Under the pieces are notes generated by a model. It had not been told where the DNA came from and ran no database searches. It worked only from the letters and a program-made list of their open reading frames with translations. A stretch of DNA of 64,000 nt from Cystobasidium ongulense. Its lineage: Eukaryota; Basidiomycota; Cystobasidiomycetes; Cystobasidiales; Cystobasidiaceae. Both the position numbers and the translations under genes were made by a program. Below are positions 1-9,138 of the stretch, piece after piece (the stretch's first letter is position 1; the number at the start of each line of letters is the position of its first letter). The stretch lies in NCBI GenBank assembly GCA_022835595.1, contig BQUP01000001.1:2108001-2172000 (forward strand), given 5' to 3'.

Positions 1-1092
1 CCGACCTGGATTTTATCAGCAGGTACCTTGGCTTCCTTGGTCCAATAATCGATGGACCTCTTCATCGACCACTGTTGATCCCATGGCGACTTCTCGTCTA
101 CCTCCCATGGTTGGGCCGGACCTGTTTCAGGATGATAAGGCCCTCCCATGTCGTAAGCCATGATTGAAATGTAATCCAGTGCGCCTTCCCTAACAAAATC
201 ACTGGCGTCATTCAGTGGTTGATCTTCAGCATTTCTGAATCCGCTCTGTATGATAACCGTCAGAGAAGTCACAATCGTCAAGACCAGGCTGGTACAATCG
301 ATGTTTCTTCGACTCACGAACGGCACTGCTGCGGTTATTATCGGTGCGTTTGTTCTTCCATCTTCCAGCATGGCAGTTTCCAGTGTCGTGCGCAGAACCT
401 GGGTGTATGTGATCAACTCGCGTACGTCACACTCGGGCACGTATTGTAGGACTGCATAACTCACTTTGATGAAAGCGAGCAGATTATTGGTGTCTGCTGG
501 GTCCACGCTATTACACATTAGTCCCTTGTCCCCGGGATAGTGTGTTTCGTTTGCTGTCACAGCACCGGGGAACTCCCAATCTAGGTCCACTCCACTTAGT
601 TTCTTTCCGACCACCTCGGTGCTAATGGAGTCCGCTAGCTTTTTTCTTGTCTCTTTAGTACGGACAGCCTTGGAAAACTATAGCATGGAGAGTCACTGTA
701 TGCTCGCTAGCTGGGTAAAGGTTAGAACGACTCACGAATTTCGACCCTGTCCAGCCTCCTATCGAAAGCAGGATAGGTTTCTCTTCATCCGGGTACTTTG
801 GCATCAGCTTATCAGCAGCCATGAAGTCGTCGTTGTATCTCGCCTGAGATGCCGCGGGCCAGTCAAGTGACAGAGAGTCATCTATTAATGCAACGAAAAA
901 GCTGAGCTCGTCATAATGCTGGTACTGCATTCCTGCTGGTGCTGCTGGAACCCAGTCTGCTACCCAGCCCGAGATGAGAGGTTGTTCAAACGTCCGTGGC
1001 TTCAATCCGCGCTTGCCCAGACGAGGGGGTGCAGCCGGCGCGGACACCGCCACATGGGCCAAAAAAGCTAGAACCAATGTCTTTTGTAACAT
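1..1092 (-). CDS. GH18 chitinase, copy A (3' part outside the window)
   Basis: Secreted glycoside hydrolase of family 18, expected to cleave chitin in the cell wall or environment. The start at 1092 gives a signal peptide (MLQKTLVLAFLAHVAVSA). Exon 1 (about 736-1092) carries the substrate-binding strand LLSIGGWTGSKF. Exon 2 (about 465-668) carries the catalytic strand SGVDLDWEFPG, so the general acid Glu and the two preceding Asp residues are present. The first Asp of the DxxDxDxE motif is Ser, as in copy B. The sequence at 1-57 reads SIDYWTKEAKVPADKIQV on the minus strand, matching copy B, so the gene continues beyond the window edge. It is a tandem paralogue of the gene at 2086-3769, in the same orientation. 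An in-frame start at 1161 is possible but would bury the signal peptide. Confidence 0.9.
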
Positions 1093-1416
1093 GACTTGGG
1101 TGGGTTGAGGAGGGAATAGTGGCAGAAAGCTGGAAGCGGTAGAGAGTGAAAAGTAAGACACGGTTGTTACTGTCCAGCAGCAACTTGACTTTGAACGAGC
1201 GTCTCCGAGTTCGGAAAGAGTGTGTGAAGAGACAGCAAGCTACCCTCTGAAAGCCGAGGGTTCAGATGGTGGTTGGGTGGTTTATGTGGCCGACTCGCGG
1301 TCACGTTCGTGGAATGGAATGAAAAGATGTGGTTGGGAGAGAGGAAAGAGAGAGGAGGAGGAAAACAAGATGGAAGACGGAGGGGTCTCCATCTCAAAAC
1401 ACGGAGGAACAGCATT

Positions 1417-1498
1417 TTGCACAGCAGATGCACGGGATAACTGCATCAGGTGATCCCGTTTCCCGGCTCGACTCCATTTACGCAGTCTCGTGAGCTTG
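1417..1498 (-). repeat. 82-bp upstream block, copy A (identical to 4090-4171)
   Basis: These 82 bp are identical to 4090-4171. They lie about 325 bp upstream of the chitinase A start, while the other copy lies about 321 bp upstream of chitinase B. Looser similarity extends on both sides (roughly 1171-1560 against 3844-4240). The block may be a shared promoter element, a leader exon, or simply the best-preserved part of a recent duplication. A short minus-strand frame beginning MHLLCKMLF is shared by both copies, so an upstream reading frame is possible. Confidence 0.85.
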
Positions 1499-1937
1499 AC
1501 CTTCATCTCTAGTGGCGATTATTCCGGCAAATGCCCATTGCAGGACTGTTCGGGATGGTGTAGTAGTGTCGGATGATGATGAATTGGATAGTCAAGAGAG
1601 CTAACATATACAATGAGATGCAAGCTGACTCTTCCTACAACGAGAGAACTCTTACTGCTGTGTAGGTGCATAGCCTCTGTGAAAATCCTTACTGACTGTC
1701 TTTCCTGTCGCTAATCGTCAAGCCAGTCTCCAGAATCTAGGAGACTTCCAGGCTGGACAATTGCAACAGATAGGACAGCGTTGGTCAGTTTAATTGATGT
1801 CCGACAGCCATGATACATGGGCGGGAAACAAGAGAAGACGAAATAATAGGAGAAAACTGGGTATAATAGGTAGCATGAAATAGATAAAGAACGTGTAGTC
1901 TACGCGATTGCGTCGGCCCCTCACATAGTATGATGTG

Positions 1938-2085
1938 AGCTACTACTTCTTCGGCCAAGCCTTATTGACGGCATTGACTAAATGTCCATCATCAGTGTCA
2001 CCTGCAACATTAAAGATCTTGACTCCTAGCAGATGACGCTTTTCGTCGTCCGTACACGCCGCTAATTTCTTCGTCTTAGGCGGAT
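1938..2085 (-). pseudogene. Extra copy of the chitinase C-terminal module
   Basis: On the minus strand this stretch encodes HLLGVKIFNVAGDTDDG and, at its end, NKAWPKK followed by a stop. It parallels the real end of chitinase B (SLLGVKIWHIAGDTESG ... RKFWPKKS), which stops at 2086. The extra module starts immediately after that stop and is in a different frame (the shared reading begins near PPKTKK). It could be a remnant of a third gene copy or an alternative last exon. No splice acceptor that joins it cleanly to the gene is obvious by eye. The Trp typical of this barrel strand in GH18 enzymes is Phe here. Confidence 0.7.
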
Positions 2086-3769
2086 CTAGGATTTCTTGGG
2101 CCAAAATTTTCTAACGGCTTTTACTAGGTCGCCGCTTTCGGTATCACCCGCAATATGCCAGATCTTGACTCCTAGCAGGCTATTGCCTGCGTCGTCCTTA
2201 TACTCCGCCAATTTCTGTGCCTTCACTTGAAAAGACTTAACACTGTCGTATGTCACCATGTGAGCTCTTTCACTGTTCTCCGACACATTTTCGTTTTCCG
2301 GCGGATTAATGTTCAACAAGTATGGGGCAAGGGCTGTTGCATCCCAGTGATACTTCCAGTCTGCCATAGCGGCGTTGTCCCCGGACGACGCCACGGTGTC
2401 TTTCGTGATCATCCCTTTACTTTCAATCATTTCACGGAACTATCGCGATTTCACAAAACGGTATCTCTATCAGCTGATTGGTCATCTGAGGTGTAAGCGA
2501 CACTCACGGTAGGCATTATCCTCGCTTCAGTGACATTTGGGCAAGTTCTGTCAACGGTGTAATTTGGCTCGTCAGAGAATGGATGTGCCAATAGGTAGTC
2601 ATATTTGCTCTGTTGGCCAGCTTCATGCGGTATACTTTTATCAAGTTCCTTGGGCTGTATCTGGCCGTGGTACGCGGTATCGTTTAGTAGTTCAGTCCCT
2701 CTTTCCGAAGCCAGTATCATTAATTTGCCATAAGCGGGAAGACCCATTTGGATCTTGCCAGCAGGTACCTTCGCAACCTTAGTCCAATAATGAAGTGAAC
2801 TCTTCATGGACAACTGTTCGTCTGGTGCATCCCACGGTTGATTGATACCAGTCATCTCACTCGTAAACCCTGCCAAATCGTAAGACATGATTGAGATAAA
2901 GTCTAGGGCGTCGTTTTTGACAAAATCGGAGGCTTTGACTGCAGAGGCGTCCGAAAGTTTATTACCATCGGGACCTGTGAATCCGTCCTTTAGGGCAGTC
3001 GTCAATGTCGTGAGGATACAGCGAGGACGGGCTCAGTGACGCCTGTTCGACACTCACAATTGGCACTGCAGCGGATAGTATTGGTTCATACTTCCTGTTC
3101 TTAGCCTTCATTCGCGTTCTAAGTGCGACGCGTAGGTCCTACATATTCGTTGATGGGATGGGTAGAGCGTCAATTGACAACCTCGGTTTGTTCTCTTATT
3201 GGATTACTCACTTTGATGAACTGGAGATAGTTGGCGGCGTCTGCGGCATCGACTTCGTTACATGGGAGTCCCAGTGTCCCAGGATATTCCCAATCCAAAT
3301 CTACTCCGCTGAAACGGGGTACCACTAGGTCGACGATCGAAGCTACGAATTGTGCCCTATTGTCCTCCTTGACAGCGCCGGAAAACTACCAACGGAGTAA
3401 ACTTATTTTATGTGCTCGCAACGTAGGGGGAGACTATAAACGACTTACGTATTTCGACAAACTCCAGCCTCCTATCGAAAGCAGGACAGGCGGTCTTGAA
3501 TCTTCCATGAGGTCATCACCTGTCCAATCGGCTGTAGTATCGTTCCCACCAGCCCATTCAGCGATGTACTGGTCTGTTACGTCCACGAATGAGTAAGTGA
3601 TCTCGTCGTATTGGTTTAAGAGGTCTAAGCCTGCTTTAGCCCCCCACGATGCTACCCAGCCTGAAACTGTAGGCATCTTCCGCTTCATCAGTTTCCCTTT
3701 GCACGGGGCGGACATTGCCATGTGGCTCAAGAAGGCTAAAACCAGAACCTTCAATGTCTTCTTCAACAT
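2086..3769 (-). CDS. GH18 chitinase, copy B
   Basis: Family 18 chitinase, predicted to be secreted. The start at 3769 gives the signal peptide MLKKTLKVLVLAFLSHMAMSA. Exon 1 (3449-3769) contains VLLSIGGWSLSKY; the next exon contains the catalytic strand FSGVDLDWEYPG. Later exons carry the ISIMSYDLAGF strand (a family signature), the loop with HYWTKVAKVPAGKIQMGLP, and the terminal strand GVKIWHIAGDTESG. All usual core elements are present, with the first Asp of DxxDxDxE replaced by Ser. The gene has at least four introns. It shares order, promoter block and sequence with copy A, so the pair arose by tandem duplication. I expect both to hydrolyse chitin, but this is inferred from motifs alone. 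Confidence 0.9.
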
Positions 3770-4089
3770 GGTGAATCTAGAATTGAAAAGGAACGGTGGA
3801 AACGAATAGAAAGCGGTGAGATGAAAAATGAGATAAGGTTGGACTGTCCAGCAGCAACTCTGACTCCAAAGCGAGCCTCCGAGACTGTAGGGAGCGTGTG
3901 GAGAGGGGGCAAGCCGCTCTGAGGGCTGGAATTCGGAAAAGGGGATATATGCTTTGAGTGGCCTTTTGAGGTCGCGTTTTGTTGAAGGTGGCAAAAAGAG
4001 GACTATCGAAGCAGAGGCGAGAGAGGGGAGGGGAAAGCGAGGTGGAAAAAATGGTGGGCCTCCATCTCCACATACGGATGAACAGCATC

Positions 4090-4171
4090 TTGCACAGCAG
4101 ATGCACGGGATAACTGCATCAGGTGATCCCGTTTCCCGGCTCGACTCCATTTACGCAGTCTCGTGAGCTTG
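4090..4171 (-). repeat. 82-bp upstream block, copy B (identical to 1417-1498)
   Basis: Second copy of the block described at 1417-1498, placed about 321 bp upstream of the chitinase B start. Flanking sequence toward the gene is clearly related but has diverged at many positions, so the identity of the core stands out. Confidence 0.85.
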
Positions 4172-4517
4172 CTCTCCTCATCTCTAGTGGCGAGTCCTGG
4201 CAGATGTCCCATTGCAGCACTGTTCGAGATGGTGTAGTATTGTTTCTGCTTGTCTCGTGTCTGTGTTAGTAAGGCCAGATTAAGGTAGACTTATGCGAGG
4301 AGAAAAAAGCATTTCATGTCAGCCCTGATTCACTACGGTACCACTCACGCTCAGAAAGCGTTCAATACTTACCTGCTCAAAGTCCACCGGCTCGTATAGG
4401 TGCCGGCAAGCATTGCACAGCAGCGGGTAATTTATCCATTGTGGCAAACGCTGCTTCAGACGGGCCTTGAACATCGACATTCTTTCTGCTTGAGGTCCGA
4501 TACCATATCTGGTGGAT

Positions 4518-4581
4518 ATTTGAAGTCCGAACATGTACAAATCGAAGGGATTTGAAGTCCGAACATGTACAAATCGAAGGG
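4518..4581. repeat. Two tandem 32-bp direct repeats
   Basis: A 32-bp unit (starting atttgaagtccgaacatg) occurs twice with no spacer, at 4518-4549 and 4550-4581. It lies in the roughly 600-bp gap between the chitinase B upstream region and the 3' end of the RTA1 gene. I see no convincing gene in this gap (4240-4839). Confidence 0.9.
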
Positions 4582-4839
4582 AAAGGGGAGGGAAGGGCAA
4601 GTACCAGGATAGCCTGTACTTCAAGGTATGCAGCATCGTGTTAGTCAGAGGTACTGTCAGTAGTTGAGAGTGCGCGCAGAGAAAAGGAAAACGAATGCTT
4701 CTGATGATCTAATAAATCGTAATGGCAACAATGTGACTGACTGAAATGAAGGTTCTACAGCATGCGGGTGTGAGTTTATGGACGAGTGCGATCATGGTAA
4801 CTTATTTTGAATGCGCGCTGAATGTTGGCCGTCCAGTAT

Positions 4840-6093
4840 TTAGACTTGAGTTTCTTGAGATGATTGCACTTGTCTTTCTGTAACTGAAGCAGGCTCTGAC
4901 TTTTTGCCATCGTATTTGTCGGTCTCGTAGAAATGATCGTCCGTCTTGCGAGGTAGGAACCATAAGGGATGAATGACGTTGAAAACGGCGGTGGCAAGGA
5001 AAACCATAAGTCCGTCGAGAACGCAGAAAAGAGTTTCATTGGAGATGATTGGTCCATTCCACCCGTCTAAAAGTTCGATAACGCGGTAGATAGACCGAAT
5101 GAAGATGAGGAGGGTCGAGAAGACCATGGCACCGATCATGATCTTGGCCTTCTTGACGTCCCTTTCTGCAACGACACCTTTTGGTACTGCCATAGCGGGC
5201 TTTGTCTTCCAGATGCGGAATGGCTTCACAGGTTTGTCCCAAAAGTAGCGGACGACGAATTCGATGAGAAGTAGAGAGTACGCCAGCATAATTACCATCT
5301 GTACAATGACGCCAGAGTACATAACGCGTGCACCATCGTTTGCTCCTTGCAAAGTTTCAGCCGCCGAAGCTTGCCCGCCGCCTATTGCCTGGACAATTAA
5401 AGAAGCGAGATCTCCCAAAACGAAGATCACGGAGTAGAAGGTTGGATTGAAGCGACAGTACTGAGGACCAAGGTAGCGAATGAGGTAGCCGAGCGTGATG
5501 TACCATCCAGCAGCTAGAAAAGCGGGAGCAAAGCTGGAAGCACAATTATTTAGCATGTGCAATGCAGAACGCTGATCCGCTGATCAAGGGAACTCACATG
5601 AGGGTGGAAATCTGCATTAAAAAGGCAGTGTCGTTGGAAGCCCAGTAACCGCCGTTTGTAGGGTACCATTCTGTAGACACTGCGGCCCATAGTCTTCCTG
5701 CCCACTGTGTCGATGGAAGATGTCAGACAGAAGTTCCTGAATCAAAGTATACGTATCATACTCACGCCCAAAGTCTCGGTGATCGCGCAAATGAAGACTG
5801 TCCCCAAGAGGTACCATCTGCGGCTGAGGATGGCTTGAACAAGGTGCAAGGCTGATGAGAGGCCAAAGAGGACGACGAATAGGATGCACGTCCACTGCGT
5901 AACATTGTAGTTGAAGGCCGTTGTCTCGAGCTCTCCGGTGCAGAGATTGATCGAGTTGACGTGGTCGTTGTAGAAAGGGCCTATGATGTGGACGAGGGAG
6001 GTAGACTGGATCAGACAAGGCAGAGTGTGAAGCCTATCTGCGTGACAGTCGTCACGTACAGAGGTCCCCGGCAGATGGGTCTTGCTCGCTCAT
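4840..6093 (-). CDS. RTA1-family seven-helix membrane protein, copy A
   Basis: Fungal RTA1-like protein, a seven-transmembrane family linked to lipid translocation and resistance to toxic lipophilic compounds. The gene has four exons. Exon 1 starts at 6093 (MSEQDPSAGDL) and joins after a 79-bp intron to PFYNDHVNSINLCTGEL. Exon 2 carries helices including WTCILFVVLFGLSSALHLV; exon 3 begins WAGRLWAAVST; exon 4 (to 4840) carries YLIRYLGPQYCRFNP and the family hallmark RSIYRVIELLDG followed by a Glu and FCVLDG. The intron phases fit at all three junctions. The tail is hydrophilic (KKSEPASVTERQVQSSQETQV). It is arranged head-to-head with a paralogue at 7271-8699. The actual substrate cannot be told. 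Confidence 0.9.
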
Positions 6094-7270
6094 ATTTGTC
6101 AAGAAGTGATGACAGGCGCTGTGCTTTTCGTTCTACAACGAGTCGGAGCTGTCTGTTGGCGAGGTGAGAGATAGGAAAGAGAGAGCAAGACAAGATCTGT
6201 CGGCCAGCTTTATATCGCACAGATACCGACCTGCACGGTGTGTCGCCCCGAGTCGACCTGTGTCTCTGCAGCCCGTCCTGCGCCTTGCGGTGCTGCTCTC
6301 GCTCCGACAGCTCGGGGATGCCGTAAAATGAAGCACATATCCCCCCGGCACGTGCAAAGCGAGTTTATGCCGCCTTTGAGGAGAATTATTGTCTTTGTGC
6401 CGAATTGATGGGCTTGAGATCCCGACCTCGAGCCTTTTATTCTCGCTCCGAAGACGGACTTGAGTGAATCGCATGCACATCTGCTGGCTTTCGGCTTTCA
6501 GCATCGTGGATCACTATCTTCCTGCTCATCGGTGTATGAAAGTCTGGAAGGACATACTCAAGTCCTGCTCAAGCGCTGATGTCTGTTTCTACCGTTACTG
6601 ATTATCCCGACGCTGAGCTCTCTAGCTAAACGTTCCCCCAATCCTGCCCTGTGGTTGGCAACTGTCTTGGGACACATGCACTTACTCTGCTGGACGCATA
6701 TACAATGGCATTCCACTCCATCGAACTACCCATGTCCTATACTCACTACTTCGGTACAAGCTAGACAGGGCTCCTTCCATTCGCCTACGGAAGTCAGCCC
6801 TTTTCCTTTTGTACAGGAAAGCTGACCATCACGCGAGCGAGCTGCATTTACCAGGCAGTGTGCCCGATGATACAGCCATCAGGTGAGAGATCGTCTCTCT
6901 TAGTACGACCATCCACTCCATACACTGTCACTCGTGAATTGCTAAATGTGCGTGCATGAGTCGGGAGGCTAGCACCACTCGCAGAGCGACCTCGCGCTTG
7001 AGCTCAACAGCAAGTCCAAGCAGAACTGTAGACGACTTTCCAACGGCAGACTGTAGGTAGAGCATGCCCATGCTGTCAATCGTTCGATGCGCCCAACCTG
7101 ATTACCTGACGACAATCTGCGCTATCAGGCAGTATTCGTACTCGCAATACCAAACCTGGCAGTGTGAACGCTTGTTTGGAGGAGATTTTATATCTACCTT
7201 ATTACTACGGTATGGGCGAGCTAATTTCAACCCTTTGAAGCGTGATCTAAGCGTTAAGAACTCTGTGCAG
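6094..7270. promoter_or_regulatory. Shared upstream region between two divergent RTA1-like genes
   Basis: About 1.2 kb separates the divergent paralogues and should contain both promoters plus the unidentified first exon of the plus-strand gene. One perfect CACGTG palindrome (E-box core) lies at 6349-6354. Short open frames here have no recognisable similarity. Confidence 0.5.
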
Positions 7271-8699
7271 ATTTGACGGCGTGGACTGCTCATATCTTCG
7301 TTGCACTCTTCGCTATGGCGACCTTTGTGCATATTGTACAAGCAGTAATCAGCAAGAGATGGTTTCTATTGGGTGAGAGATGTCCCTACCAGCCCTAATC
7401 ACCTTTTTGATTGGCCCCCTCAGGCACCTTCGTAATATCTGGCATATGTGAGACAATAGGGGTAGGTTCCGCTTGTGCCTTCATCATTGGCAGCAAACAG
7501 CAAGAGTGCTAATTTGCGGTAGCATAGTGGGCTGGCAGATGGTGGTCCGCATCGACAACGCTCTGGGAGCCCACTCGAGGCGGATACTTTCAATCGGAAA
7601 TTGGTGCATATGTGTGCGTATCGTATTTGCCATGAACATGGAGATTGTGTGACTGACGTTCCTTCCGCCTACAGAATGCAAGCCATCACACTATGCATCG
7701 GCCCATGTTTTATGAATCTCGGTTGGTGAGTTTGGAACTTCGAAGCGTTATGGACCAAGGTCTCGTACCAATTGCAGAGTGAAAGAGCTTTTATACTGAA
7801 CACCACCCCCAACAGGTACCTACTATTAACGCGCCTCATCAAGTGGCTTGGCCCACAATTTTGTCGATTCACACCAACACTAGCTGGACTAGCGTTAACC
7901 GGAGGCACAATTGTCGCACTGGGCTTACAAGGAGCTGGGGCTGGTGTCTTTTCGCTCTCCGCGATGACAGCAACTCAAAACGTAGGAGCTTATATCATGC
8001 TGGCAGGACTTGCACTCCAGATCTTCGTGATGCTTATCTATTCGGAAGTCTTCATCGAGCTTGTCTGGCGTGCGAGGAAAAAACGACCTGCTCCGCCGTT
8101 TCCGCGTAGTCGGAGCGTCACTGCGAAAAGGTCGACCTCTGACGTCGACATCAAGAACGCGAAGAAATGGCTGATAGCGACGGCAGTAAGTTTCGGACTG
8201 GTGTTCATACGCACTTGCTACCGCGTGGTGGTGTTGGCAAGCGGATCTTCGGGTGAGACATCTTTTGGTCAGACCTTCGATTTTGAAAAACGAGCTTACC
8301 GAGGACCGGTCTGATATAGGCATGCTGGCGAGGAACGAGGCACTTTTCTCCTTGCTTGATGGAGCACTGGTACTTCTCAGTCTTCTCATATATAACTTCA
8401 TACACCCGCTATGGTTTTTCCCGCCGAATTCCCCAGAAGAAGACGAGACTGCAAAGGGAGGAGATGAAAGTTGGTTTGATCTCACTCCTTTTCGAGACAA
8501 GACGATGCACTCTACACAGGGTAAGACTTCCGCTTCCAAGTGGAACGTCAGCAAACCCATACAAGCCGGCCGTGAGAAAGGAAAGCTATATTCAGGCAGT
8601 AGTTTCGAAGGTAGTGATAATCTGGAATGGGTCACGGAGAATCAGCGCCAAACGCAAATGCGTCCCCTATACGAGGGGAGTGTCTATTCCGGAAAGTGA
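7271..8699 (+). CDS. RTA1-family seven-helix membrane protein, copy B (first exon not located)
   Basis: Paralogue of the gene at 4840-6093. Consecutive exons align with copy A: AWTAHIFVALFAMATFVHIV with VISKRWFLLG; GTFVISGICETIG; WAGRWWSASTTLWEP; MQAITLCIGPCFMNLG; then WYLLLTRLIKWLGPQFCRF and the long exon with FIRTCYRVVVLASGSSG; and finally MLARNEALFSLLDGALVLLS to the stop at 8699. The hallmark Arg-Thr-Cys-Tyr-Arg and Glu..LLDG segments are present. The acceptor at 7270 shows that an upstream coding exon exists, but I could not find one with a matching phase, so the true start lies upstream of 7271. The cytoplasmic tail (about 90 residues) is longer than in copy A. Confidence 0.8.
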
Positions 8700-9138
8700 G
8701 ACAGGCGCCTCGAGGCTGTTCAGCATGGTTGCGGTCTTATCATAGACGAATAGACAGTACTAGCTTTGATCACTTTAATTGACCAGAGTGTGCCGGAAAT
8801 ATGCGAATAATCCTCCTTTGATATTCCTTGTAGATATTGGACTTGTTAATGTAATGGCTTGTACATGCTCCTGAGGTTGCAATACCGTCTTTGCTGCGTA
8901 ATGCATCACTAAAAGCAGCAGAGACTGTCGCTGACCATGCTAGCTGCTGGGTAGACAGTTTTTCTACATACGCTCTCTAGAGGAGTGGATGTACAAGCGT
9001 TGGAGAATCGTCTACCCAGAAGTGCTTGTCTTGCTCCAGTTGTGCTCCGATCGCACACCACTAGTACTATACGCGTTTCTTTCGACGCGTCTGGCCACAG
9101 CTCAGCTTGTCTACTATCGATATACCACAGAGCGCAGC
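8700..9138. other. Intergenic region, RTA1 copy B to MCM4
   Basis: About 440 bp between two plus-strand genes. It must hold the end of the RTA1 transcript and the MCM4 promoter. I see no further gene or repeat. Confidence 0.5.

Noticed and set aside
4319-4636. Minus-strand open frame of 105 codons between chitinase B and the RTA1 gene
   Set aside because: Its middle is made of the two 32-bp tandem repeats, and nothing in it resembles a protein family.
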